NCBI GenBank assembly: GCA_052388455.1
Contig: JBQTIA010000009.1
Span: 1-28,418 of the forward strand
DNA length: 28,418 nucleotides
Source of the DNA: CAZSNH01 sp052388455
GTDB lineage: Bacteria; Pseudomonadota; Alphaproteobacteria; Rhizobiales; Hyphomicrobiaceae
Direction of reading: 5' to 3'
The stretch's first letter is position 1. Each line of letters opens with the position of its first letter. The translations under genes and the position numbers were made by a program. Shown piece after piece: positions 11,814 to 21,164 of this stretch. A model generated the notes under the pieces. That model did not search any database. It was not told the DNA's origin and saw only the letters and a list, made by a program, of their open reading frames with translations.

Positions 11814-12500
11814 TCACTTCTGTTGAGGGGCGGTTGCAGCGGCATCGCCGGATTGCTCGTCCTTCGCCGCGCCGCTCTTGTCGCCACTGGGCTCGCCGAA
11901 CCCGGGCGGCGGGTTGACGACGATGTCGTCGCCGTAAGAATAGACGGTCTTCAGTCGCGGCGCGGCATCTCCGGCGGTCGGCGCCACGATGTTGTATCCC
12001 GGCAGCCCGCTCGCCTCGTCGACGTAAACAGTCGCGGCCAGTTCGACGCCGTCGTCGCCGGGGCCGGGATCGGCGCGATAGCCGGTCCAGTCCTTGCCCT
12101 CGTAGCTGACCTTTCCGAGGCAGGTGAAATTGGCGCTGACGGTCGCCGGCGCGGCCATGCGCTCGACGTCGAGGCCGATCATCTGGGCGACGTTCGGCTT
12201 GTGCTCGGTCCAGTCGTCCTGGCCGTCGCTGCCCCAGGCCCATTTGCCGATCGAGATCGTCTCCAGGTGCCCGGCTTCCTGCTGCGGCGCGTCGGTCACC
12301 ATGTGCAGCCGGTTGGGACGCACGAGGCTGATGGTCCGCGTGACGGCGCCGCCTTCGGCCGGATGAGTGATGATGGTGCGCATCTGCGGCGTGGTGGCCT
12401 GCTTGGCGAAGGCGGCGGCGACTTCGCCCGTGCATTTCTCGTCGGCGACGGCCGGTCCGGCCACCATGGCCAGGGCTGCGACGACTGACAAACAACGCAT
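11814..12500 (-). CDS. secreted LolA-like protein (copy 1 of a tandem pair)
   Basis: 228 residues. The start at 12500 is fixed by GGAGGA 8 nt upstream and a short signal peptide (MRCLSVVAALAMVAGPAVA). The mature region shows the same plan as the next gene: a Cys close to the new N-terminus (C23 in DEKCTGE), strands such as TRTISLVRPNRLHMVTD, a Trp-rich stretch (GKWAWGSDGQDDW, compare DGKAWTNEGAGW), a second Cys (C127 in FTCLGK), and VYVDEASGLPGYNI (compare VYVDTESGLPTRTT). The C-terminal 30 residues are low complexity (SGDKSGAAKDEQSGDAAATA). The gap to the paralog is 67 nt with no terminator, so both are probably co-transcribed. Function is unknown; periplasmic binding of a hydrophobic ligand is an inference. 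Confidence 0.85.
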   Translation of the reverse strand: MRCLSVVAALAMVAGPAVADEKCTGEVAAAFAKQATTPQMRTIITHPAEGGAVTRTISLVRPNRLHMVTDAPQQEAGHLETISIGKWAWGSDGQDDWTEHKPNVAQMIGLDVERMAAPATVSANFTCLGKVSYEGKDWTGYRADPGPGDDGVELAATVYVDEASGLPGYNIVAPTAGDAAPRLKTVYSYGDDIVVNPPPGFGEPSGDKSGAAKDEQSGDAAATAPQQK

Positions 12501-12529
12501 GTCTGGTGTTCCTCCGAGGACTTTTTCCC

Positions 12530-12553
12530 GGCCCTTATACGCTGGCCGGGGGG
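12530..12553 (-). other. GC-rich inverted repeat in the 5' leader of the LolA-like pair
   Basis: CCCGGCC and GGCCGGG flank a loop of about 10 nt, about 30 nt upstream of the first LolA-like start codon. On the minus strand it is followed by AAAAA rather than T, so it is not a terminator for the genes above it. It may be a leader hairpin or operator. Confidence 0.3.
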
Positions 12554-12622
12554 TAGAGCGATCTTAAATGTCGGAAAGGTTTTACCGGGTTCGGCATCGC
12601 CGTGCACGGGCTGCAAGGCTGT

Positions 12623-13234
12623 TCACCGGATGCCGAGATCCGCCATGGAAACTGTCAGCTCAGGGACGAATTTCGCAGCCAAGCGGCCGCTCGGCCCGAC
12701 CTTCTCGATCGAACGGTAGCCTGCGGCGGAGGGCTCGCGATGGACGGACGTGACGAGGGACTTGGCCTCGACGATCCAGTATTCCCGGACGCCGAAAGCC
12801 GCGTAGTAGCGGGCCTTGGTTACCTCGTCGTACCGGAACGTCGTGTCCGACACTTCGATCAGCAGGAGAACATCCTCGGGAGCGACGGTGTCGGGTTCGA
12901 ACTCGGTCGCAGAGATGATGATCTCCGGCTCGAAATAGAAGTCGCCGCCGGGACGCCAGCCGGGTTCGCTGTAAGCAATCAGCCCGTCTCCGATGGCTTT
13001 TCCAACATAGCTCAGCAGCCGCCCCCGGACCCGCTCGTGCCGACCGCCCTTGGATTGCATCGGCACCAGGTCCCCGTCGACGAGTTCCACCCGCTCGCGC
13101 GGACTGTCGATGCCGCCGAAAAATCCGCGTTTGGACAGCTCCTCGAACTCCTCGAGCGTCCACTTGAGCCGCGGCAGACCGTCGGCCGCCTGAGTGGTGC
13201 CGTGCGGACGCCGAATGCGCGTGATTTCGTTCAT
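12623..13234 (-). CDS. Uma2-family (DUF820) PD-(D/E)XK nuclease-like protein
   Basis: 203 residues. The Uma2 pattern is clear: ERVELVDGDLVPM with E50, EPEIIISATEFEPD with the acidic strand (E102/E104 in place of the usual EPD), LLLIEVSDTTFRYDEVTKAR with E127 and K140, then YYAAFGVREYWIVEAK, the typical end of the core. These residues form the restriction-endonuclease-like active site expected for the family. Members are very abundant in cyanobacteria and scattered elsewhere; their true substrate is not established. It lies between carA (80 bp upstream) and the LolA-like pair on the same strand, so it could be read from the carA promoter, but no functional tie to pyrimidine synthesis is evident. 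Confidence 0.9.
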   Translation of the reverse strand: MNEITRIRRPHGTTQAADGLPRLKWTLEEFEELSKRGFFGGIDSPRERVELVDGDLVPMQSKGGRHERVRGRLLSYVGKAIGDGLIAYSEPGWRPGGDFYFEPEIIISATEFEPDTVAPEDVLLLIEVSDTTFRYDEVTKARYYAAFGVREYWIVEAKSLVTSVHREPSAAGYRSIEKVGPSGRLAAKFVPELTVSMADLGIR

Positions 13235-13314
13235 GGCTCGAGCTTAGCCCAAGTACCGTGCGCGCAGAAACACCCTTCTGCGACCCCAATCGGGCGACCG
13301 CGCTGCCTTCGATT

Positions 13315-14514
13315 TCAACGCTCCGCCCGCGCCTTCTCCCCGCGCCGCTCTCGCATCATGTTGGTGAAGCGGGTGAACAGATAGTGGCTGTCCTGCGGAC
13401 CGGGAGACGCCTCGGGATGATGCTGCACCGAGAAGACGGGCTGCCCCTCGACGGCGATGCCGCAGTTGGTGCCGTCGAACAGCGACACATGCGTTTCGAC
13501 GACGCCCTTGGGCAGCGTGTCTCGATCGACGGTGAAGCCGTGGTTCATCGACACGATCTCGACCTTGCTGGTGGTGAAATCCTTCACCGGGTGATTGGCC
13601 CCGTGATGCCCTTGATGCATCTTCTTGGTGGTGGCGCCGAGCGCCAGACCCAGCATCTGATGACCGAGGCAGATGCCGAACACCGGCAGGCCGCTGTCGA
13701 CCAGCTTGCGGATTTCCGGCACCGCATATTTGCCGGTCGCCGCCGGATCGCCCGGACCGTTCGATAGGAACACGCCGTCCGGCTTGCGCGCGAGCACGTC
13801 CTCCGCCGACGCCGTGGCGGGCACCACCGTCACCTTGCAGCCGGCGCTGGCGAGGCAGCGCAGGATGTTGCGCTTCAGGCCGTAGTCGATGGCCACCACA
13901 TGGAACTCGGGATTTTCGTTGCGGCCGTAGCCGCTGTTCCACACCCAGCGCGTCTCGTCCCACGCGTAGCTCTGACCGCTGGTCACGTCGGGAACGAGGT
14001 CCAGACCCAAGAGGCCCGGCCACGCGCGCGCCTCGGCCTTCAAGGCGTCGATGTCGAAGCGCCCTGCCGGATCGTGCGCGATGACCGCGTTCGGCATTCC
14101 CTTTTCGCGAATGCGCGCCGTCAGCGCCCGGGTGTCGATGCCGGCGATGGCGATGATGCCGCGCGCCTTCAGCCACTGATCGAAATGGGCGGCCGACCGG
14201 TAGTTCGAGGGCTCCGTAATCGCCGCCCGCAGTACGCAGCCGCGCACGCCCGACCGCGCCGCCAGATTGCTCGTCTCGGTGTCTTCTGAATTGGTTCCGA
14301 TGTTGCCGATGTGGGGAAACGTGAAGGTGATGATCTGCCCGGCATAGGACGGGTCGGTCAGCACCTCCTGATAGCCGGTCATGGCCGTATTGAAGCATAC
14401 CTCGCCGACCGCCGAGCCGACGGCACCGAGACCGGCACCCGCGATCACCGAGCCGTCGTCGAGCACCAGGCGGGCCGTGAGAAGGGGGTCGCTCCAGGTC
14501 GGGTATCGCGTCAT
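13315..14514 (-). CDS. carA: carbamoyl-phosphate synthase small subunit (glutaminase)
   Basis: 399 residues from the ATG at 14514 (MTRYPTWSDPLLTARLVLDD), the usual N-terminus; the frame runs 37 codons further upstream in non-coding-like sequence. The N-terminal CPSase small-chain domain includes GEVCFNTAMTGYQEVLTDPS. The class I glutamine amidotransferase domain has the nucleophile C282 in PVFGICLGHQML and the pair H366/E368 in VQHHPEAS, with the same 84-residue spacing from Cys to His as in E. coli CarA. It releases ammonia from glutamine and passes it to CarB through a tunnel. It is separated from carB by three unrelated genes and a terminator, an arrangement that needs independent expression of the two subunits. 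Confidence 0.97.
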   Translation of the reverse strand: MTRYPTWSDPLLTARLVLDDGSVIAGAGLGAVGSAVGEVCFNTAMTGYQEVLTDPSYAGQIITFTFPHIGNIGTNSEDTETSNLAARSGVRGCVLRAAITEPSNYRSAAHFDQWLKARGIIAIAGIDTRALTARIREKGMPNAVIAHDPAGRFDIDALKAEARAWPGLLGLDLVPDVTSGQSYAWDETRWVWNSGYGRNENPEFHVVAIDYGLKRNILRCLASAGCKVTVVPATASAEDVLARKPDGVFLSNGPGDPAATGKYAVPEIRKLVDSGLPVFGICLGHQMLGLALGATTKKMHQGHHGANHPVKDFTTSKVEIVSMNHGFTVDRDTLPKGVVETHVSLFDGTNCGIAVEGQPVFSVQHHPEASPGPQDSHYLFTRFTNMMRERRGEKARAER

Positions 14515-14569
14515 TGGTCGCCAGATCTTTCGGAGAATCGGAGGAAGCGGACACACGGAAGCGGTCCGG

Positions 14570-14590
14570 CGGGATTTCCTTAGAAACCCG
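14570..14590 (-). other. hairpin in the carA 5' leader
   Basis: On the minus strand CGGGTTTC-taag-GAAATCCCG pairs over 8 bp with one bulged T, about 55 nt upstream of the carA start. No T run follows, so it is not a simple terminator. It may be an RNA structure in the leader. The 291-bp space between carA and yqeY must hold both divergent promoters, but I could not place -35/-10 boxes with confidence. Confidence 0.3.
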
Positions 14591-14805
14591 GCGCGAAACC
14601 ACCGAACGGTACAGGCAAGCCGCACTGGTAGGGGAAGGTCGACGCGAGGTCAACAAACCGGCGTCGCCACCGCAGCCCAATGACGCAACTGCCCACAATT
14701 TGCGCGCCCAGGCCGTCCCCAGATCAGTCGCACTTCCTGGCGACGCCGACTTGCAGCACAGGTCATGCCGACCTAAATGACCGCTCCCAGAATCGGAGCC
14801 GACTC

Positions 14806-15273
14806 ATGCGCGAGCGCATTCTCGACGACATCAAGACGGCCATGAAGGCGGGCGACAAGCGTCGCCTCGGAACGCTGCGTCTGATCAACGCCGCCATCAA
14901 GGACCGCGACCTCGGCGCCGGCGTCGACGACAAGGGGCAACCGACCGGCCGCGACCGGATCACCGACCAGGACATCCTGGCGCTGATGCAGAAGATGATC
15001 AAACAGCGCCGCGAAAGTTTCGACACCTACCGGCAGGCGGGACGCGAGGATCTCGCCGAGCAGGAGGCGTCGGAAATCTCCGTCATCGAGGACTATCTGC
15101 CCAAGCAGATGAGCGAGGCCGAGACGCGCGCCGCGGTGGCAGCGCTACTGGCCGAGATCGGAGCGGCAGGGCTCAAGGACATGGGCCGCACGATGGCCGC
15201 GCTCAAAGAGCGCTTCACCGGGCGCATGGACTTCGCGAAGGCGAGCGCCATGGTCAAAGAGCTGCTGCAGTGA
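14806..15273 (+). CDS. yqeY: GatB/YqeY domain protein
   Basis: 155 residues, typical for the family. Start ATG 14806 is supported by GGAG 8 nt upstream; the open frame before it is not conserved-looking. The sequence MRERILDDIKTAMKAGDKRR, then LRLINAAIKDRD, MIKQRRESFDTYRQAGREDL, EISVIEDYLPKQMSEAE and the end GRMDFAKASAMVKELL match the all-helical YqeY fold. The domain resembles the tRNA-binding tail of GatB in the tRNA-dependent amidotransferase, but stand-alone YqeY has no settled function. In alphaproteobacteria it commonly lies between carA and dnaG, as here, divergent from carA. Confidence 0.95.
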   Translation: MRERILDDIKTAMKAGDKRRLGTLRLINAAIKDRDLGAGVDDKGQPTGRDRITDQDILALMQKMIKQRRESFDTYRQAGREDLAEQEASEISVIEDYLPKQMSEAETRAAVAALLAEIGAAGLKDMGRTMAALKERFTGRMDFAKASAMVKELLQ

Positions 15274-15293
15274 GTTAGCCCAATGATTAGTCC

Positions 15294-15315
15294 GAGGATT
15301 TCTGTTGAAATCTTC
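15294..15315 (+). terminator. possible weak terminator after yqeY
   Basis: GAGGATTTC-tgtt-GAAATCTTC pairs over 9 bp (one G-T wobble) 21 nt after the yqeY stop. The stem is AT-rich and the following GTTATCGG has no real T run, so termination is uncertain. Confidence 0.35.
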
Positions 15316-15371
15316 GTTATCGGGAATTGACACCGCTATCTTTGCATCGGTCGATTCTATACTAAAGTCGC

Positions 15372-15914
15372 ATGCCCCATCCGTTCCGGCCCTTGTCCGT
15401 CTCTCAGTTCCGTGACGAGATCGCGCGGTTCGCGTGGTCGCGCCGGGTCTGGCGGGTCGACCTTCATCATTCGGTGGTCCCTTCCGTCGACGACTACGAC
15501 GGTTTGGCCTCGATCGAGCAAATCTGGCGCAACGACATCGAGCGCCGCGGCTGGGAGGACATCGCCCAGCACGTGACGGTCGCTCCCGACGGCCTGATCT
15601 GGACCGGCCGTGACTGGAACCGGACGCCGGCGAGCATCGGACGGCGGATGAACCTCGGCGCGTTCATGGTCGAGGCGATCGGCAATTTCGATCGCGGGCG
15701 CGACCGGCTCGAAGGCCGGCAGCTCGACAGCCTGCTGGCCGTCATCGACACCGTGCAGCGCAAGTTCGCACTGCCGGTTCATGCCCTGCTCTTCCACCGC
15801 GACGTGCCGCAGGCGGACGACACCTCGCCCGGCTCAAGCATCGAAAAGCACGTCATTCTGAAGCGCGTGCTCGATCTGCGCGCGACTGCGCCCGCAACGA
15901 CGCGCCTGCGCTGA
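15372..15914 (+). CDS. N-acetylmuramoyl-L-alanine amidase-like (PGRP/Amidase_2) protein, atypical zinc site
   Basis: 180 residues with no signal peptide. The PGRP/Amidase_2 plan is visible: VDLHHSVVPS gives the first zinc His (H32/H33), IEQIWRNDIERRGWEDIAQH and VAPDGLIWTGRDWN the core helix and strands, GAFMVEAIGNFDRG the central strand, and LLFHRDVP the second zinc His (H142). In the family the third ligand is Cys or Asp, just before PG (CPG or DPG); here the text is DDTSPGSS, so Ser152 stands in that place. The enzyme would cleave the amide between MurNAc and the peptide, but activity is doubtful without the ligand. A TATACT lies only 9 nt before the ATG, so a leaderless mRNA is possible, though no -35 is correctly spaced. 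Confidence 0.82.
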   Translation: MPHPFRPLSVSQFRDEIARFAWSRRVWRVDLHHSVVPSVDDYDGLASIEQIWRNDIERRGWEDIAQHVTVAPDGLIWTGRDWNRTPASIGRRMNLGAFMVEAIGNFDRGRDRLEGRQLDSLLAVIDTVQRKFALPVHALLFHRDVPQADDTSPGSSIEKHVILKRVLDLRATAPATTRLR

Positions 15915-16113
15915 GGCGGATGGCATTGTTTACCTGCCGATTCGCGGCCGCTAACGACCGGTGTCATGGTCGTCGCCCCAACCCGCCCTGCGACCCGAAT
16001 CTGCCCTGTGTAAAGCGGGCAGAGAATCGGCTGGATGACCGCCATCGTGCCCGTCCGGGGCCGAATCACCTAACCCTGGCCACGTCTTTGCGAAACCAGG
16101 CTTCCTCAGCCCC

Positions 16114-18048
16114 ATGCGCTATCCCCCTCACCTGCTGGATGACATCCGTGCCCGGCTGCCGGTCAGCCAGGTTGTCGCCCGCAAGGTCGCGCTGAAGAAG
16201 AAGGGGCGGGAGTTCGCCGGCCTCTCTCCCTTCAAGGTGGAGAAGACACCGTCGTTTTTCGTCAACGATCAGAAAGGCTTCTATCACTGCTTCGCGTCCG
16301 GCGAGCACGGCGACATCTTCAGCTTCGTGATGAAGACCGAGGGACTGACGTTTCCGGAAGCCATCGAGCGGCTGGCCGCCGAGGCCGGCGTGCCGCTGCC
16401 GAAGCCGTCGGCCGCCGACCAGGGGCAGGACGATCGCCGCCAGCGGCTCTATGCGCTGCTGGAAGCGGCGGCCAAGTTCTTTGAAACCGCCCTTTCCGGC
16501 AGCGCCGGACGAGAGGCGCGCGTCTACCTGGACAAGCGCGGGGTCGGCGCAGAGGCGGTGCGCTCCTTCCGGCTCGGCTATGCGCCGGCGTCCCGCTCCG
16601 CCATCCGCGATCACCTCGCCGGCGACGGCTATACCTCCGACGAGATGGCGGCTGCGGGCATGCTGATCGCGGGCGAGGACATCGCCACCCCCTACGACCG
16701 CTTCCGTCACCGCGTGATGTTTCCGATCGCCGACCTCAAGGGCCGCGTGATCGCCTTCGGAGGCCGCGCGCTCGATCCCGAGGCGCCCGCCAAATACCTC
16801 AACTCGCCGGAAACGCCGCTCTTCCACAAGGGCGACAACCTCTACAATGCGCGTGCGGCGCGGGGGGTCGCGCACGATACCGGCCGGCTGATCGTGGTCG
16901 AAGGCTATATGGACGTGGTGGCGCTGAGCGAGGCTGGCTTTCGCGAGTCGGTCGCGCCGCTCGGCACCGCCCTGACCGAGGCCCAGGTCAAGCTGCTCTG
17001 GCGGCTGGCACCGGAGCCGATCCTGTTCTTCGACGGCGACAGCGCCGGCCGCAAGGCGGCCTACCGCGCCGTCGACGTCGTGCTGCCGCTGCTGCAGGCC
17101 GGCACCAGCGTCCGCTTCGCGTTTCTCGCCAACGGCCTCGACCCGGACGATCTGGTCCGCCAGCACGGCCCCGCGGCGGTCGGCGACGTGCTGGACAAGG
17201 CGCGGCCGCTGTTCGAAGTGCTGTGGTCGCGCGAACTCGACCTGCTTCCCGTCGAGACGCCCGAGCAGAAAGCCTCCTTCGAGAAGCGGATGAAGGCGCT
17301 GGTCGCCACCATCGCCGACCCCGCCGTGCGCCATCACTACGACTTGGAGTTGCGGCAGCGGCTCTGGTCATGGTCGCGCGGGGCGGCCCGGACCCCTCCC
17401 GACCGGTCTCAGACCTCGTCGGCCCGCTTGCGCACCCGGCCGGCGCAGGGCGTCGACTGGCGGAGTCGGGCCAGGGGTCATCCGCTGCCTCGCCCGCCCC
17501 GGGGGACGCCGCAGAATGCCCCCCTCGCTCAGCCATCGGCCAGTCCGGAGCTGGTCGGCCGCACGGACCCCCTGCCGCAGCGCGAAACCCTCATCGTCCA
17601 GGCGGTGCTCAATCATCCCTGGCTGCTGGACGACGCGTCGGAAGAGTTCGCCGCCGTCGAGCTCAGCTCGCCTGCGCTCGCCAGGCTACGCCAGGACATC
17701 CTTTCGGCGTATGGCTTCGACAATTCTCTTGACAGCCCCGGATTACGCTCCCACTTGAACCAGTTGGGCGTCGGCAAGGTCTTGGACCTCGTCGACCGCT
17801 CGTTGACGCACAAGTGCGACAGGTTCGCCGAAATCGACGCCGAACGCAGCGAGGTGGAGACTGGCTGGCGCCACACCCTCGAACTGCATGACCGGCAGGT
17901 CGGCCTTCGGCGATCCCTCGAAGCGGCTGAACGGGCTTGGCACGAAGAGCGCAGTGAAGAGGCGTATGCCCGGATCTGTGAGCTTCAGGGCTTGCTTCAT
18001 CAATTCGGGGAGGCCGGGGACGATGGCTCGACCGCGGTTTCGGGTTAG
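16114..18048 (+). CDS. dnaG: DNA primase
   Basis: 644 residues, normal length. The N-terminal CHC2 region is recognisable (FAGLSPFKVEKTPSFFVNDQ, then KGFYHCFASGEHGDIFSF) but three of the four zinc ligands are replaced (S38, K41, S62; only C59 kept, compared with C40, H43, C61, C64 in E. coli). The catalytic core has YLNSPETPLFHKGDNLY, the TOPRIM glutamate in LIVVEGYMDVVAL and the DxD in FFDGDSAGRKAA, all intact. The C-terminal ~200 residues contain a Pro/Arg-rich linker (~425-480) and a helicase-binding-like helical end. It lays RNA primers for replication with DnaB. It precedes rpoD by 224 bp on the same strand, as in the macromolecular-synthesis operon. Confidence 0.97.
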   Translation: MRYPPHLLDDIRARLPVSQVVARKVALKKKGREFAGLSPFKVEKTPSFFVNDQKGFYHCFASGEHGDIFSFVMKTEGLTFPEAIERLAAEAGVPLPKPSAADQGQDDRRQRLYALLEAAAKFFETALSGSAGREARVYLDKRGVGAEAVRSFRLGYAPASRSAIRDHLAGDGYTSDEMAAAGMLIAGEDIATPYDRFRHRVMFPIADLKGRVIAFGGRALDPEAPAKYLNSPETPLFHKGDNLYNARAARGVAHDTGRLIVVEGYMDVVALSEAGFRESVAPLGTALTEAQVKLLWRLAPEPILFFDGDSAGRKAAYRAVDVVLPLLQAGTSVRFAFLANGLDPDDLVRQHGPAAVGDVLDKARPLFEVLWSRELDLLPVETPEQKASFEKRMKALVATIADPAVRHHYDLELRQRLWSWSRGAARTPPDRSQTSSARLRTRPAQGVDWRSRARGHPLPRPPRGTPQNAPLAQPSASPELVGRTDPLPQRETLIVQAVLNHPWLLDDASEEFAAVELSSPALARLRQDILSAYGFDNSLDSPGLRSHLNQLGVGKVLDLVDRSLTHKCDRFAEIDAERSEVETGWRHTLELHDRQVGLRRSLEAAERAWHEERSEEAYARICELQGLLHQFGEAGDDGSTAVSG

Positions 18049-18070
18049 CCCGCTATATATAGGGGGGGCT
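18047..18070 (+). other. hairpin overlapping the dnaG stop
   Basis: AGCCC and GGGCT pair across a loop containing the self-complementary CTATATATAG, followed by TTTCT. It begins inside the dnaG stop codon region. It could be a weak terminator or an RNA-processing element in the dnaG-rpoD spacer; the TATATATA also resembles a -10 box, but no -35 sits at the right distance. Confidence 0.3.
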
Positions 18071-18197
18071 TTCTGCTCGCCCGGCAAGGGGGCCATGCCC
18101 GTCTTCGGGCTGGAATCCGACAAATGCGGAGACACCGGCTGCGCAGGATGCGGTCACGGCCGGGAGGCTATTCGTACTTCGACGACGGTATTCGAAA

Positions 18198-18229
18198 GCC
18201 CTGCGCCCGGCCGGTACGGCCGCCAGGGC
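18198..18229 (+). other. strong two-part hairpin upstream of rpoD
   Basis: GCCCTG (18198-18203) pairs with CAGGGC (18224-18229), and inside it CGGCCG (18208-18213) pairs with CGGCCG (18217-18222) around a GTA loop. This 12-bp, all-GC-rich structure stands 43 nt before the rpoD ATG. Only CACTTTGATC follows, so it is a poor terminator; an RNA-processing or stabilising role in the dnaG-rpoD message fits better and is an inference. Confidence 0.5.
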
Positions 18230-18272
18230 ACTTTGATCTAGGCAACAACTCGCGAGCGGACGGTTGAAACGC

Positions 18273-20327
<2,055 letters not shown>

Positions 20328-20356
20328 GGGATCAACTGTCGAAGCAGGGATCAGAA

Positions 20357-20626
20357 ATGGCTAGGCCGACGATCTTCACGATCTCAGCCGTGTGGGATTC
20401 GGAGGCGTCCGTGTGGAACGGGCATTGCGATGACATCCCTGCGGCGGCCGATGCCGCGACGCTCGAAGAGTTGCTCGCGAAGATCTCCGCCATGGCGCTC
20501 GACCTGTTGCCCGACAACCATCCCGGGTTCGAGCCCTCGTCGCTTTTCCTCCAGAACACGGCGCTACGCGACGTCGCGCCAGCGAAGACCGCCGCAGCAT
20601 CGGCCCGAACGCAGAAGAAAAAGTAG
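20357..20626 (+). CDS. DUF1902 (HicB-like fold) small protein
   Basis: 89 residues from the ATG at 20357, preceded by AGGGA 6 nt upstream; an in-frame TTG at 20324 overlaps the rpoD stop and would add 11 residues. The core TISAVWDSEASVWNGHCDDI followed by TLEELLAKISAMALDLL fits DUF1902, a partial HicB-like alpha/beta unit found alone or as antitoxin. The last 20 residues are Ala/Lys-rich (AKTAAASARTQKKK). No HicA-type toxin is next to it, so it is an orphan. It may be co-transcribed with rpoD (29-nt gap). Function unknown; binding to RNA, DNA or a partner protein would be inference. Confidence 0.8.
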   Translation: MARPTIFTISAVWDSEASVWNGHCDDIPAAADAATLEELLAKISAMALDLLPDNHPGFEPSSLFLQNTALRDVAPAKTAAASARTQKKK

Positions 20627-20712
20627 TATGGTCGCCTTTTCCGGGATCGCCCGATCCGTTATCGTGCGGCGACGTAACCCCTCGCCTGACCGGCGGCAGA
20701 TATCGGGGCTAC

Positions 20713-21087
20713 ATGACCGACCGCGGCCCGTTCAGTTTCGAGTTCCTCGAGACGTTAGGTGTTCCCCTGCGCCGCCTGACGGCGGGTGAGCGTCTGTTTC
20801 GCGCCGGAGACCCCGGTCAATATATGTATGTCGTCACCAAGGGCGAGGTCGAGATCACCATTAGTGACCTTCTCGTCGAGACGGTGGGAGAGCATGGGGT
20901 GCTCGGCGAAATGGCTCTGATTGATCGAGAGCCGAGGAGCGCCACCGCAACGGCACGCACCGCTTGCGAATTGATGGAGATCGATCGCGACAACTTTCTC
21001 GCTCTCGTCAGCGAATATCCGTCCTTCTCGCTGTACGTCATGAAGCTGATGACCGGCCGCATTCGTCGAATGAATGAGCGGCGATGA
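20713..21087 (+). CDS. single-domain cyclic nucleotide-binding (CRP-like) protein
   Basis: 124 residues that cover only one CRP/CAP-type cNMP-binding domain: LRRLTAGERLFRAGDPGQYM, YVVTKGEVEIT and the phosphate-binding cassette GEMALIDREPRSATATA, with the Glu (GEMAL) and Arg (PRSA) that in active members contact the ribose and phosphate of the nucleotide. The C-terminal helices (FLALVSEYPSFSLYVMKLMT) match the hinge helix, but the protein stops at IRRMNERR with no helix-turn-helix, so it is not a DNA-binding regulator by itself. It may sense cAMP or cGMP and act on a partner protein. It lies 86 bp after the DUF1902 gene and ends convergent to the cytochrome gene. Confidence 0.88.
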   Translation: MTDRGPFSFEFLETLGVPLRRLTAGERLFRAGDPGQYMYVVTKGEVEITISDLLVETVGEHGVLGEMALIDREPRSATATARTACELMEIDRDNFLALVSEYPSFSLYVMKLMTGRIRRMNERR

Positions 21088-21164
21088 GTGAGTGTCCCGC
21101 GGCGCACTTCGCCGTGACGAAAAACGAGCACTCGGCGGCGAGCCGTAGCGGCATACGTATTCCC

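Noticed and set aside
13244..14698. 484-residue open frame on the minus strand
   Set aside because: It overlaps carA in another frame; carA has all family motifs, this frame has none.
15327..15363. TTGACA and TATACT before the amidase gene as a sigma-70 promoter
   Set aside because: The spacer is 25 bp, far from the usual 16-18 bp; only the TATACT might act as a -10.
20357..20626. HicAB toxin-antitoxin pair
   Set aside because: The DUF1902 protein is HicB-like, but no HicA-type toxin gene lies on either side.
20641..20658. Palindrome CGGGATCGCCCGATCCG as a terminator after the DUF1902 gene
   Set aside because: The loop is too small for the full stem and no T run follows; could be chance.
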